Positions 14,364 to 22,008 of a stretch of 22,008 bases of DNA are shown one piece after another. Origin of the DNA: CAXFCD01 sp964001155 (GTDB lineage Bacteria > Fidelibacterota > Marinisomatia > Marinisomatales > UBA1611); contig CAXFCD010000242.1 in assembly GCA_964001155.1 (NCBI GenBank), positions 1 to 22,008 on the forward strand, read 5' to 3'. The notes beneath the pieces are model-generated. The model was given only the letters and a program-made list of their open reading frames with translations. It did not search any database and was not told the origin of the DNA. The translations under genes were made by a program, and so were the position numbers. Positions within the stretch are counted from its first letter, which is position 1, and every line of letters starts with the position of its first letter.

Positions 14364-17280
14364 AAGTTCGCCCCTCGTTTCCATAGGATATTGTTTTTTC
14401 ATTGATCTCACGTTCGAATTTGTCCAGAGGTTGATGATATTCCACTTCAATTGCAGTGGGGAAATTATAAAAGGAAAATCCATTTAACCGCCATTGAATT
14501 CCCACTGATTTTTTTATTGAAACTGTGTCTGTCCAAGCATCGCCTGCTTGAAAGACGGCACCAATCGTGCTATTTTGCCAAATCATCCATTTGGCTTTTA
14601 AATGTTTTTCCATAAACAATGGAAGTCGAAATGTTGCATCTAAAAATGCACTTTTACTTCCCTGAATCGAATAAAATGGGTAACCTTTTAGTCCTGGCAT
14701 CCCACCCAAATAAAAGTGAAAAAATGAATCTGCAGTTTGGTTTGAAAGCCAACCACCGAGCCCCATCAATGAAAGAGTCCACCTTTTTTTCCAGGGAATT
14801 TCAACATGATATGACCCACCAGCCTGAAGCCGCGCCAAGTTGTTATCTCTAAATTCTTCAGTTAATGTCCCCGAATCGGATAAATTGAGTCCTTCAATAA
14901 AATCATTTTTTTCTAAATCTATTTTTGTCCACACCTTAAATCCCTTGGATGGATTAATTCCTTTGTCCAACCGTTTTTTTACCATATCCAAAGACCAATC
15001 TGTATTTAAACTCCATCCACGGAAATAATCGTAAGCTGCACCCGCTTGAATGCCTTCTGTTGGTAATTCTTGATTGATGTATGCTCGATACCATTGTCGA
15101 GTTCCTGATATTTCCAATTTGCTACCGTATACCGGTATTCTCAATCCTGAACGGAATTGAACCAAACGAAATTTGATATCATCTTGAATATCGTAAATCC
15201 CTTGATATTTGGAGTTATCTGTTGTATTTCGAGTAAGATAGAACGTCTCAAAGAACAACGTTGGGTAAAATCGTTTGAAATCAAAAATGAAAAAAAGGTC
15301 AACATCCTTGAGTTGATTTAAGGAAGCACCACCAAAGACAGACAATCGATTGATCACTTCACTGGAATAGAAATAAAAACCCGGTTTTAACGTACCGTAA
15401 TCCATCATCACCTTGGGCATGATGAACATATTGGGAAATTGATCCATATACGGAGATGCTTCCGTAGGATTTTGCGCCATAATCGGTTCGGAAAAATTTG
15501 CATTATTTTTATAATAATTCTGAGAATAACCCACAAAATCTTCGGCAATTGGATTTATAGAATCCAGTAATGCAATGGTGTAGGCACCGTTTTTATACAT
15601 GGAATAAAGTATTCTGCCATCCTTGGAAAAATCAGGCATAAAAGCACCACCGGTCAAATTTGTGATATAGCCAAAGGTATTCTCATTGTGGTTGATGTAA
15701 TATAGATTAAATATTCCGCTTCTATCCATGGAAAACACTTTAGCACTATCATCAGATACAGTCATGTTGCGTTCATCATAATGGGGATGGTTTAAATCAA
15801 TACTGATTTCGCTGGATTCCAAGTCCAGTTTGCCGATATTTCGATAATGATGGGTCGTGATATCAAAGAATAAGGAATAAGATGATTTATCATAGGTTAA
15901 ATGGCTGAGAATGGGACGATCTGTGAAATCACTTACCTTTCTCGATTCCATGGATTTTAAATCCAAAATGAAAATATCCTGCCCCCCATCATATGTGGAC
16001 AAATAAGCAATGGAACTGTCTTTCTCTATAAAAACCGGATTAAACCCGCGAGAATCGATAGTTAATCGATCTTCTGTCTCTGTTTCAATCTCATAAGAAT
16101 AAATATCATAAAATTTTGAACCATGCTTATTGGGGAATTTTGGTTTTTTACTATAATAAATAATTTCACCATTTGGATGCCATGTAGGTGCGGAATGAAC
16201 GCCGGACCTGAGCTTTGTCTCCTCCAATAAATCTAAATCAAAATAAAATAGATCGGTCTGACTGAAGAAGTCATTATTCTTGTTGGACAAATAAGCGAAC
16301 CCATTTTTGCTCGGATGCCATTTAGGAAAAATATTGGTTGTCCCTTCCTTCTGAATTTGCTGCCCTTCAACAGGATTGATCTCAATGGAAGAGGCCAGCA
16401 TATTATACCGAATTTCGAGATTTGACCTAAAATCTTCATAAATATCTTCCCCACTTACACCAATCACATTCTCAATAGCTTTATTAATGGAAAACCGTCC
16501 TGGTGAACTTAATTCATCCATAATGAGTTTCAGGCTCTCCGGACCATATTCATTGGCAATATATGTGGATAATGCAAACCCAGAATTATAGGTGGATTCA
16601 TTGCCAATGCCTTTTTTCCCGAAGGTATTCATTTCAGTAAAAGATAACAAATTGTCATTGATGGCTCGGTCTCGTAGAATCATATCCCTATGGGTGTCCC
16701 AGTGATCCCAATCTGCATTTTCGTACATGTATTGTGCCACACCTTCAGCCAACCAAGGCGGTACAACCGTTCCGGGAATGGGATAACTGATCAATGTATT
16801 CGGGAAGCCATACAAAACATCCGGGCGTTTTTCTTCTTCATAATTCATGAATTGCACATAAGCACCGGGAATTTTCGTCCCTGCTTTCATGGCTTTTTGC
16901 AGCGATACAATATGGGCGAATTCGTGGGTGATTACATTTTGGAGCCAACGATGACTGCCCCGCAATTCAAAATCCAATGGGGACGCCCAAATTATAATTT
17001 TATTATCGTAATAATAAGCTGCACCGTTGGAATAATCATCCGGATCTAGGAGAACTAAATGCGTTTTAGATTTGGGTTCGAAATCATAAAAACCTGTTAT
17101 CTTCGGATAAATAACTTCAGCCACTGTGGCAGCTTCCCTTGCAGTCATTTCAGTTTCATCGTGGAAATGGATTTGAAAATGCTCCGTCTCGAATGTGTGC
17201 CAATTCAATTCGGGATGATTGTATTCCACTTGAGCGAAAACAACCGTCAATAAAATTATAATTGATAGAAAATTTTTCAT
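14338..17280 (-). CDS. Surface metallopeptidase fused to beta-propeller and outer-membrane barrel
   Basis: This 980-residue protein joins three modules. A signal peptide (1-16, cleavage near FA-Q) leads to a gluzincin peptidase domain (about 20-290) with HEFAH at 119-123 and a downstream WLAEG whose Glu (179) is the likely third zinc ligand; all catalytic residues look intact. Next is a TolB/PD40-type beta-propeller (about 310-575) with repeats such as FPKWHPSKNGFAYLSNK, APTWHPNGEIIYYSK and FMPDFSKDGRILYSM. The last 350 residues look like a BamA/Omp85-type barrel, with FYLGGMPGLKGY and a final Phe. The peptidase would sit on one face of the outer membrane, anchored by its own barrel. I place the start at ATG 17278-17280, which overlaps the M6-like stop by one base; a TTG one codon earlier is possible. 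Its substrate is unknown. Confidence 0.85.
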   Translation of the reverse strand: MKNFLSIIILLTVVFAQVEYNHPELNWHTFETEHFQIHFHDETEMTAREAATVAEVIYPKITGFYDFEPKSKTHLVLLDPDDYSNGAAYYYDNKIIIWASPLDFELRGSHRWLQNVITHEFAHIVSLQKAMKAGTKIPGAYVQFMNYEEEKRPDVLYGFPNTLISYPIPGTVVPPWLAEGVAQYMYENADWDHWDTHRDMILRDRAINDNLLSFTEMNTFGKKGIGNESTYNSGFALSTYIANEYGPESLKLIMDELSSPGRFSINKAIENVIGVSGEDIYEDFRSNLEIRYNMLASSIEINPVEGQQIQKEGTTNIFPKWHPSKNGFAYLSNKNNDFFSQTDLFYFDLDLLEETKLRSGVHSAPTWHPNGEIIYYSKKPKFPNKHGSKFYDIYSYEIETETEDRLTIDSRGFNPVFIEKDSSIAYLSTYDGGQDIFILDLKSMESRKVSDFTDRPILSHLTYDKSSYSLFFDITTHHYRNIGKLDLESSEISIDLNHPHYDERNMTVSDDSAKVFSMDRSGIFNLYYINHNENTFGYITNLTGGAFMPDFSKDGRILYSMYKNGAYTIALLDSINPIAEDFVGYSQNYYKNNANFSEPIMAQNPTEASPYMDQFPNMFIMPKVMMDYGTLKPGFYFYSSEVINRLSVFGGASLNQLKDVDLFFIFDFKRFYPTLFFETFYLTRNTTDNSKYQGIYDIQDDIKFRLVQFRSGLRIPVYGSKLEISGTRQWYRAYINQELPTEGIQAGAAYDYFRGWSLNTDWSLDMVKKRLDKGINPSKGFKVWTKIDLEKNDFIEGLNLSDSGTLTEEFRDNNLARLQAGGSYHVEIPWKKRWTLSLMGLGGWLSNQTADSFFHFYLGGMPGLKGYPFYSIQGSKSAFLDATFRLPLFMEKHLKAKWMIWQNSTIGAVFQAGDAWTDTVSIKKSVGIQWRLNGFSFYNFPTAIEVEYHQPLDKFEREINEKTISYGNEGRTYVKVLFDF

Positions 17281-20078
17281 CAATGAATGACTGCTATCTT
17301 AACAATATTCGTTTCTGTTCCATTTTCACCCGATACAGCCACATGAGCAAAATACACACCGGATTCCACATCAGTCACATCCAAAACCCATTCAGTGATT
17401 TGGTTACCTCCATGGATCAATTCTTCCGTCCATGTTTTTATGAAATACCCTGCCAAATCATAAAGATTGATTTCAACTTTTTCAGCCCCAATTGTTTCTA
17501 CTCGGATGGTGCCGGTATTATCTCGAATGGGATTTGGATAACAATAGGAACGAATATGGTTGTTTTCACCTTCTGATTCAATTGAATAATCCAATTCAAC
17601 TCTTCTGCTTCTGCCCCAATTACCGTGCTCATAAGCCCATTCATTTCCTTTTGAATCTGTTTCTTCCCCAAAATGATAAATGGCATGGCGAGTAATAATT
17701 GAATTCTTTCCATCAATCGGTTTAAGTGCAACTAATTCATCATTTTTGTTCGATGTGATTTGGTATTGGACATTTCCTTTATAATCGAAAATGTAAATAG
17801 TTGAAAAATCTTCAGATTTTGCGACTATTTCAGGGTGTGCATCACCAAATAGATCTCTGGCTAAAACAGGTGATTGTAATTTAATCTCCATTGGAAATCC
17901 TGATATTAGAAGCAATTCAGAATTAAATGCATATAAACTACCGGTTGAATCCAATGCCAATACATCTACGTTTGCATCTAAATCCAAATCAATCCCGGAT
18001 ATAGATCGAAATGATATTTCATCCCATTTTGCTATAGTTCCACCAAATTCAGATGCTGTGATCCCAAAACTTCCTAAATCAATCCCATAATTGAACGATG
18101 ATGTAAATACACGTTTTGAATGGGAATGCCATTCGTAATAATCTAAGTAAAAAACTGAATCTTGCAAAATTGGGGCACCAAGTTCGTAACTTGATTGTTT
18201 TGAAAACAATTCTGTGATTAAATCGGTCGAGTGATAAAATTCATATCTCGTAAAATAAGTTGAAGGTGGAGGGCTGTCATCATCATTAACTATTATAGAA
18301 GGCCATTCATGGATATCAATAAGTGTATAATTTTCTTGTTCACTAATAATTGCAAAGAGATTTTGGTTAGGTAAAGTTCTAGGATGAAAAAATACCTTGT
18401 TAATAAGCGTATCAATATGCGCTATCCATAGTATAGTGTCATTCCTTCCTAAACTCATTATTTTATCTCCGACAGGAAACATATCTATGATTTCCCCATC
18501 TTCGATTGGAAAACCATCTCTGACCAGAGAATTTGACACCGTAAAAAACATAGAGCTATCTGTTTTGCTAATATTTGAAATTGAGATAAATGTGGATGAG
18601 CCATTATTCGCTTTTGTGGATGGATAGGTAAAAGGGCCAAATTCAGGTTTCATGCCCCCCATAGACGGATTTGCTAATTCGTATTGTGTATTGCCTTTAA
18701 ACCAAACATCACCGAAATAACCTGCAGATGGATCATTAAAAATGTGAATGGATTTATACCCTATATCTTGTGCACCATCTGCTTCTTCTAAATCCACACC
18801 CAATCGAGATAAATTTGAGTTTACAGAAAAATCATCCAATCCAGAATTGATCACATCTTCATCAATATGCCAAATCAACAATCCTGATGCGGGGAGTCCG
18901 ATATCATAATTAGGGACAGAAACAATAACACCACTTTCATCCTTCACGTGATTAATAGAGTCTTGAAGAACTTCGATAAGTGGCGGATATGTTGTGCTTC
19001 CACTGGCTTCATACATAGCATATCTCATAGAATCCAAACTAATTCCATCGTGAATTGTATTATCACAATTTTCAATTAGAAAATATTCGGATTCATTTAT
19101 GTCAACTTTCACAATTTGATTTTCTCGCCTTGATGCAAGATTGTACGTGGTGCCGGAGGTTGATGGTGTAGGTGTTTCCCAACCCGCATAAATTCTTGTC
19201 CAGGCAGTTGGCGGTGCTGGAATCACACCTCGTCCATTATTGGATCCTTGATCCATAAGTCCAAAAATGCCAACGCCACTCTCTCCTGTTCCAATATTCC
19301 ATAGCGGTGGCAGACCAACTGCAAAACCTATCATGAGTGCAAAAGTCCCTGTGAGTCCATACTGATATTCACACGGTTCTGATGCAGTGGAAAACATGTT
19401 ATCTGCAATATCGAATAAAAGATGGTTTTGGGTTTCCGGCAGTATGATTCCGTGTTCAATGTCATGTCCACCAACAGAAATAGATGAGATTCCTAAATTG
19501 TCCATGATCATGTCATTGTCAACATAGGTAGAAGGGATATCTTCCGGTGTTGGATCTAAAAATGGTAAAGCAAAATCCTGGCCAATTCCTGCGTGAAACA
19601 CAACCACAAGATCATACGACGAAAAATTAATCTGATCTATTTCATAGGCTTGATTGACAGCATCTGAGAATAAAGTTGTAATTCTTTTTTCCTGAATATC
19701 ATCTTCATCATATGGATTGTAATAACTCATTGAATTCGGGAGTGTATATAAATCGTCTTCTCCTGAAGGAAAAACTGTGGAATTTTCAAGATCGATTCCA
19801 AATTTTTCGTAGGATACGTCGCTGAAATAAGCATCCACAGCTTTTAATTGGGATTCGAAGTAGGATTTATTGTGAGGCGTCGGATCAATGGTATAGCCAC
19901 CACAATCTATTCCTTCTGTTGACAAAAGAAATTGGCCATTACCGGAAGTGCTTTCATCTTCATCTATTTGGAAGGACACTCTCAAAGCACAAATGCGCAA
20001 ATCGCCTGCAACATCAGCGCATAATAAGGAAAATAAACAGACGAATGAAATCGATCTGCGTAGGAAAGAAAACCGCAT
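17280..20078 (-). CDS. Catalytically degenerate M6-like secreted protein with T9SS sorting domain
   Basis: This 932-residue exported protein has a signal peptide (about 1-24). It has an M6 (immune inhibitor A-like) peptidase fold (about 27-330), a middle region with FG-GAP/VCBS-like strands (for example DLDANVDVLALDSTGSLYAF and DLFGDAHPEIVAK), and a C-terminal sorting domain (about 843-932: CYPNPI, VEINLYDLAG, SGVYFAHV, KIAVIH) typical of T9SS type-A cargo. The M6 landmark before GLP, normally HEFGH, reads LMIGF at 248-252, so both His and the Glu are lost, while the following FGLMDQGSNNGRG and AWTRIYAGW match the family. Hydrolysis by this site is therefore unlikely; binding or a structural role is more plausible. 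It lies 15 bp after the PorV-like gene and one base before the next. ATG start, no Shine-Dalgarno. Confidence 0.82.
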   Translation of the reverse strand: MRFSFLRRSISFVCLFSLLCADVAGDLRICALRVSFQIDEDESTSGNGQFLLSTEGIDCGGYTIDPTPHNKSYFESQLKAVDAYFSDVSYEKFGIDLENSTVFPSGEDDLYTLPNSMSYYNPYDEDDIQEKRITTLFSDAVNQAYEIDQINFSSYDLVVVFHAGIGQDFALPFLDPTPEDIPSTYVDNDMIMDNLGISSISVGGHDIEHGIILPETQNHLLFDIADNMFSTASEPCEYQYGLTGTFALMIGFAVGLPPLWNIGTGESGVGIFGLMDQGSNNGRGVIPAPPTAWTRIYAGWETPTPSTSGTTYNLASRRENQIVKVDINESEYFLIENCDNTIHDGISLDSMRYAMYEASGSTTYPPLIEVLQDSINHVKDESGVIVSVPNYDIGLPASGLLIWHIDEDVINSGLDDFSVNSNLSRLGVDLEEADGAQDIGYKSIHIFNDPSAGYFGDVWFKGNTQYELANPSMGGMKPEFGPFTYPSTKANNGSSTFISISNISKTDSSMFFTVSNSLVRDGFPIEDGEIIDMFPVGDKIMSLGRNDTILWIAHIDTLINKVFFHPRTLPNQNLFAIISEQENYTLIDIHEWPSIIVNDDDSPPPSTYFTRYEFYHSTDLITELFSKQSSYELGAPILQDSVFYLDYYEWHSHSKRVFTSSFNYGIDLGSFGITASEFGGTIAKWDEISFRSISGIDLDLDANVDVLALDSTGSLYAFNSELLLISGFPMEIKLQSPVLARDLFGDAHPEIVAKSEDFSTIYIFDYKGNVQYQITSNKNDELVALKPIDGKNSIITRHAIYHFGEETDSKGNEWAYEHGNWGRSRRVELDYSIESEGENNHIRSYCYPNPIRDNTGTIRVETIGAEKVEINLYDLAGYFIKTWTEELIHGGNQITEWVLDVTDVESGVYFAHVAVSGENGTETNIVKIAVIH

Positions 20079-20093
20079 TTTAATGAGCGGAGT

Positions 20094-21443
20094 TTAGAAT
20101 TCCATATTCAGGGAAAAGCGCATGGTATTGGTCAATGGATGACCCGTTTCACCGTAGGTGTAACCAAAATCAAAACCATAGCCGGCAAATCTTAACCCGA
20201 TCCCAAAGGTTGGATTACTGATTTTCCCTGTTTTATCATAATAAAATCCTGACCGAATGGCGAAATATTTCCCGTACCAATATTCTAATCCAAGATTGTG
20301 GACCAATCGATCCAATTCATTGGAGATGGATCTCTTTTTGGAATTGCCAACTTCTTTTTCGCCAAATTCATTGTATTCACCCCAACCTTCATCACCAGGC
20401 TCTCCGCTTGTTTTGGTTATTTCTCCATCAGAAAGGTCAATTTTGCCGTCACCATCCAAATCATCCCAAGTATAGCCCCCAATGATTTTATCACCATTCC
20501 CGGCGCCATCAGACCCATAATCCATATCACCGCCTAACAGCCAATCGTTTACCCATGACGTAAAGAGCGCTTTATAAATGGGATCTGTGTGGGCAATTTC
20601 CAATCTCCCGTCTTTGTTGTAATCATTCCCGGGACTTACATTTCCATCCTCATCATATCCACCGATGTAACCGTCCCCATCCCAGTCCATGTCCGGATAA
20701 GAAGATACAAGTAATTTATCCACATCATAAACAATGCTGAGTTTGTTGAATTCACTTTGAACCAATGCGTAATTTAGTCCCAAGGTCAGATTGGTTGGTT
20801 GGGGATCGGCTTGATCCGGGTCAATAAAAGATACTTTTGGTCCTAAATTGGAAAGGTTCAACCCCAATGTCATTTTTGGTAGCAGCCATTCTTTATGCAT
20901 ATATCCTATATCAAATCCAAAATCTGTTGAGGTGCCTTTCCCTTTCTCACTTCCTGCACCAATTTCAACTAAGTGTTGGTAAGAAACTTTCGCATTTAAA
21001 CCAAATGATTGTGTTGGAGAAATCAACGCACTGTACGAAAGTGCAAAGGCTGACATATAACTTGTGAATGTGCCTAACTCATCCCCTGTTTCACTGGTTC
21101 TGATTTGTTCACCTAGGTTCAAAAAGATTAAATGTCCCCCAAGAGTGCCCAATGTGGGATATTGTTTCCGGAAAGCAAAGAATTCATAGTAGAGGTCATC
21201 TGCCAGACCGGGAAGCCAATTCACATGCATCATGGCTAATTCCTGCCCTTCAAGGAATCCTAATCCTGCAGGATTCCAATAACTTGCGTAGGCATCGTTT
21301 GCCACGGCGACTTGCGCTTCGCCCATCCCACCGGCACGGGCACCGGGGGCAATTAATAGAAAAATTGCACCAGCTTCACTCTGGGCAAATATTGGATTTA
21401 TGAGGACTGTCAACAATGACAAAGTGGTCCCTAAACGCTTCAT
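20094..21443 (-). CDS. PorV/PorQ-family outer-membrane protein with calcium-loop insert
   Basis: This 449-residue protein has a signal peptide (1-20, FA-Q) and the opening signature of PorV/UPF0164 proteins: LLIAPGARAGGMGEAQVAVANDAYASYWNPAGL at about 29-61. It then has FadL-like beta-barrel strands and a C-terminal strand SLNMEF ending in Phe. PorV is the outer-membrane shuttle of type 9 secretion. Between about 250 and 370 there is an acidic insert with EF-hand or dockerin-like loops: DMDWDGDGYIGG (251-262), DYNKDGRLE (274-282), DMDYGSDGAGNG (307-318) and DDLDGDGKIDLSDG (327-340). It probably binds Ca2+ in a surface loop. The start is ATG with Shine-Dalgarno AGGAG 7 bases away (21451-21455). 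It heads the operon and is followed by T9SS-type cargo. Which PorV paralogue it is cannot be told. Confidence 0.85.
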   Translation of the reverse strand: MKRLGTTLSLLTVLINPIFAQSEAGAIFLLIAPGARAGGMGEAQVAVANDAYASYWNPAGLGFLEGQELAMMHVNWLPGLADDLYYEFFAFRKQYPTLGTLGGHLIFLNLGEQIRTSETGDELGTFTSYMSAFALSYSALISPTQSFGLNAKVSYQHLVEIGAGSEKGKGTSTDFGFDIGYMHKEWLLPKMTLGLNLSNLGPKVSFIDPDQADPQPTNLTLGLNYALVQSEFNKLSIVYDVDKLLVSSYPDMDWDGDGYIGGYDEDGNVSPGNDYNKDGRLEIAHTDPIYKALFTSWVNDWLLGGDMDYGSDGAGNGDKIIGGYTWDDLDGDGKIDLSDGEITKTSGEPGDEGWGEYNEFGEKEVGNSKKRSISNELDRLVHNLGLEYWYGKYFAIRSGFYYDKTGKISNPTFGIGLRFAGYGFDFGYTYGETGHPLTNTMRFSLNMEF

Positions 21444-21477
21444 TGAACGTCTCCTGAATATTTATTGATATAATGTG

Positions 21478-21492
21478 CGCTCTTCTCGAGCG
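21478..21492 (-). promoter_or_regulatory. Short hairpin in the PorV-like gene leader
   Basis: On the minus strand CGCTC-GAGAA-GAGCG forms a 5-bp G/C-rich stem with a 5-base loop, 34 bases upstream of the start codon and before the AGGAG ribosome-binding site. It would lie in the 5' leader if transcription begins at the candidate promoter 21541-21570. It could stabilise the mRNA; no T-run follows, so it is not a terminator. Confidence 0.35.
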
Positions 21493-21540
21493 AACTGATA
21501 GCGTTTAAGGTATTGATTTGCTCCGGTTTTTTGGACGGCG

Positions 21541-21570
21541 AATATATCTTTCTGCATCTCTTAAAATCAA
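21541..21570 (-). promoter_or_regulatory. Candidate promoter of the PorV-like operon
   Basis: On the minus strand TTGATT (21565-21570, 4 of 6 to the -35) is followed after 18 bases by TATATT (21541-21546, 5 of 6 to the -10). This gives a leader of roughly 90 bases before the PorV-like ATG. It is the best sigma-70-like pair in the 157-bp gap between this gene and the dctM stop. Confidence 0.4.
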
Positions 21571-21600
21571 GGAATGAATTATTAGGGAATTTGTTCCATT

Positions 21601-22008
21601 TCAGCGTAATAATCCCAACGTTAAAACGGGTATATAAGTAATTAACCCTACAGCAAATAATCTAACCAAAAAGAATGGCAAGGTGGCTTGGTATATTTTT
21701 GGCATATCTTCATCAAATCGATAGGCGGCTAAAAATAAATTCATTCCCACTGGAGGTGTCAAAAATCCCAATTCAAGATTGGCAATAAAAATAATAGCCA
21801 AATGAACAGGATCAATCCCGAAATGAACGCCTAAAGGTGCAATAAGGGGCACAATCACAATGATGGCTGAAAAAATATCCATCAAACATCCTACCAAAAG
21901 GAGGAAGATGTTTAGCATGAGCAAAAAGGCGTATTTGGAAGCAATCACCTCTTTGGCCCAAGATAAAATTAAAATCGGGATTTGGGCATCCACGAGATAA
22001 CTGGTAAG
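21601..22008 (-). CDS. dctM: TRAP transporter large permease, C-terminal part (DctM)
   Basis: The last 135 codons of a TRAP transporter large membrane subunit, cut by the window edge. Reading stays open to base 22008, so an apparent start at 21993 (a GTG) is internal. TRAP systems import organic acids or similar solutes with an ion gradient and an extracytoplasmic binding protein. Seen here are the DctM-type segments LVGCLMDIFSAIIVIVPL, GIDPVHLAIIFIANLELGFLTPPVGMNLFLA and a final hydrophobic span ending in TLGLLR. LGFLTPPVGMNLF is a strong family signature. The small permease and binding protein would be outside the window. The substrate cannot be told from this part. Confidence 0.92.
   Translation of the reverse strand, partial: LTSYLVDAQIPILILSWAKEVIASKYAFLLMLNIFLLLVGCLMDIFSAIIVIVPLIAPLGVHFGIDPVHLAIIFIANLELGFLTPPVGMNLFLAAYRFDEDMPKIYQATLPFFLVRLFAVGLITYIPVLTLGLLR

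Noticed and set aside
14364..14483. In-frame 40-codon upstream extension of the DUF5683-like gene
   Set aside because: It lies inside the peptidase-barrel coding region, would bury the signal peptide, and the internal ATG at 14363 has a good GAGGGG ribosome-binding site.
21469..21474. Perfect TATAAT on the plus strand
   Set aside because: No gene follows on the plus strand and no -35 is correctly spaced; the site lies in the A/T-rich leader of a minus-strand gene.
21511..21539. Possible terminator for dctM around CCGG-T6-GGACGG
   Set aside because: The potential stem is only 3-4 bp and the T-run is in the loop, so it does not form a convincing terminator.

Overview
The window looks like chromosomal housekeeping DNA from a moderately AT-rich, didermic bacterium of the FCB group. 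The best guess is a marine Candidatus Marinimicrobia (SAR406)-like lineage. Supporting signs are a lipoprotein BamD, a PorV-like outer-membrane protein beside a protein with a type 9 secretion (T9SS) type-A sorting domain, several proteins ending in outer-membrane-barrel-like strands, a TRAP permease and mostly weak Shine-Dalgarno sequences. The taxon is inferred from gene content and was not tested by a database search.

Region 1 (50-10999, all minus strand, read from high to low coordinates): ftsE-ftsX, grpE-dnaJ, comEA-like, a pilin-like membrane protein, a PilM/GspL-like membrane protein, rsmD-coaD, an FmdB-type zinc ribbon, icd, obgE, dprA, then tRNA-Ser(GCU) with a terminator. Most junctions are 0-15 bp or overlap by 1-4 bp. 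Larger gaps (90, 47, 57 and 60 bp) fall before grpE, before the zinc-ribbon gene, before obgE and between dprA and the tRNA. Two of these gaps hold perfect palindromes sharing the core GAAATTTC, and the gap before grpE holds an interrupted inverted repeat.

Region 2 (11000-12123): a 176-bp divergent promoter region with direct and inverted repeats, then one plus-strand gene for a sodium/calcium-type antiporter. Its stop codon overlaps the stop of the convergent nadD.

Region 3 (12120-21443, minus strand): a tight six-gene run, PorV-like protein, M6-like T9SS cargo, surface metallopeptidase-propeller-barrel protein, small exported DUF5683-like protein, bamD and nadD. Most of it concerns the outer membrane and cell surface. 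Region 4 (21444-22008) is a promoter-bearing spacer and the 3' end of a TRAP transporter large permease gene that runs off the window.

The most unusual items are these: an M6-like secreted protein whose HExxH site is replaced by LMIGF, beside a PorV-like protein carrying a calcium-loop-rich insert; a single protein joining a gluzincin peptidase, a beta-propeller and an outer-membrane barrel; a comEA/pilin-like/PilM-like trio in the same run as dprA, suggesting a compact DNA-uptake or pilus module; and a DnaJ that has lost exactly one of its two zinc centres. No CRISPR array, insertion sequence, prophage or stretch over 300 bp without a gene was seen.
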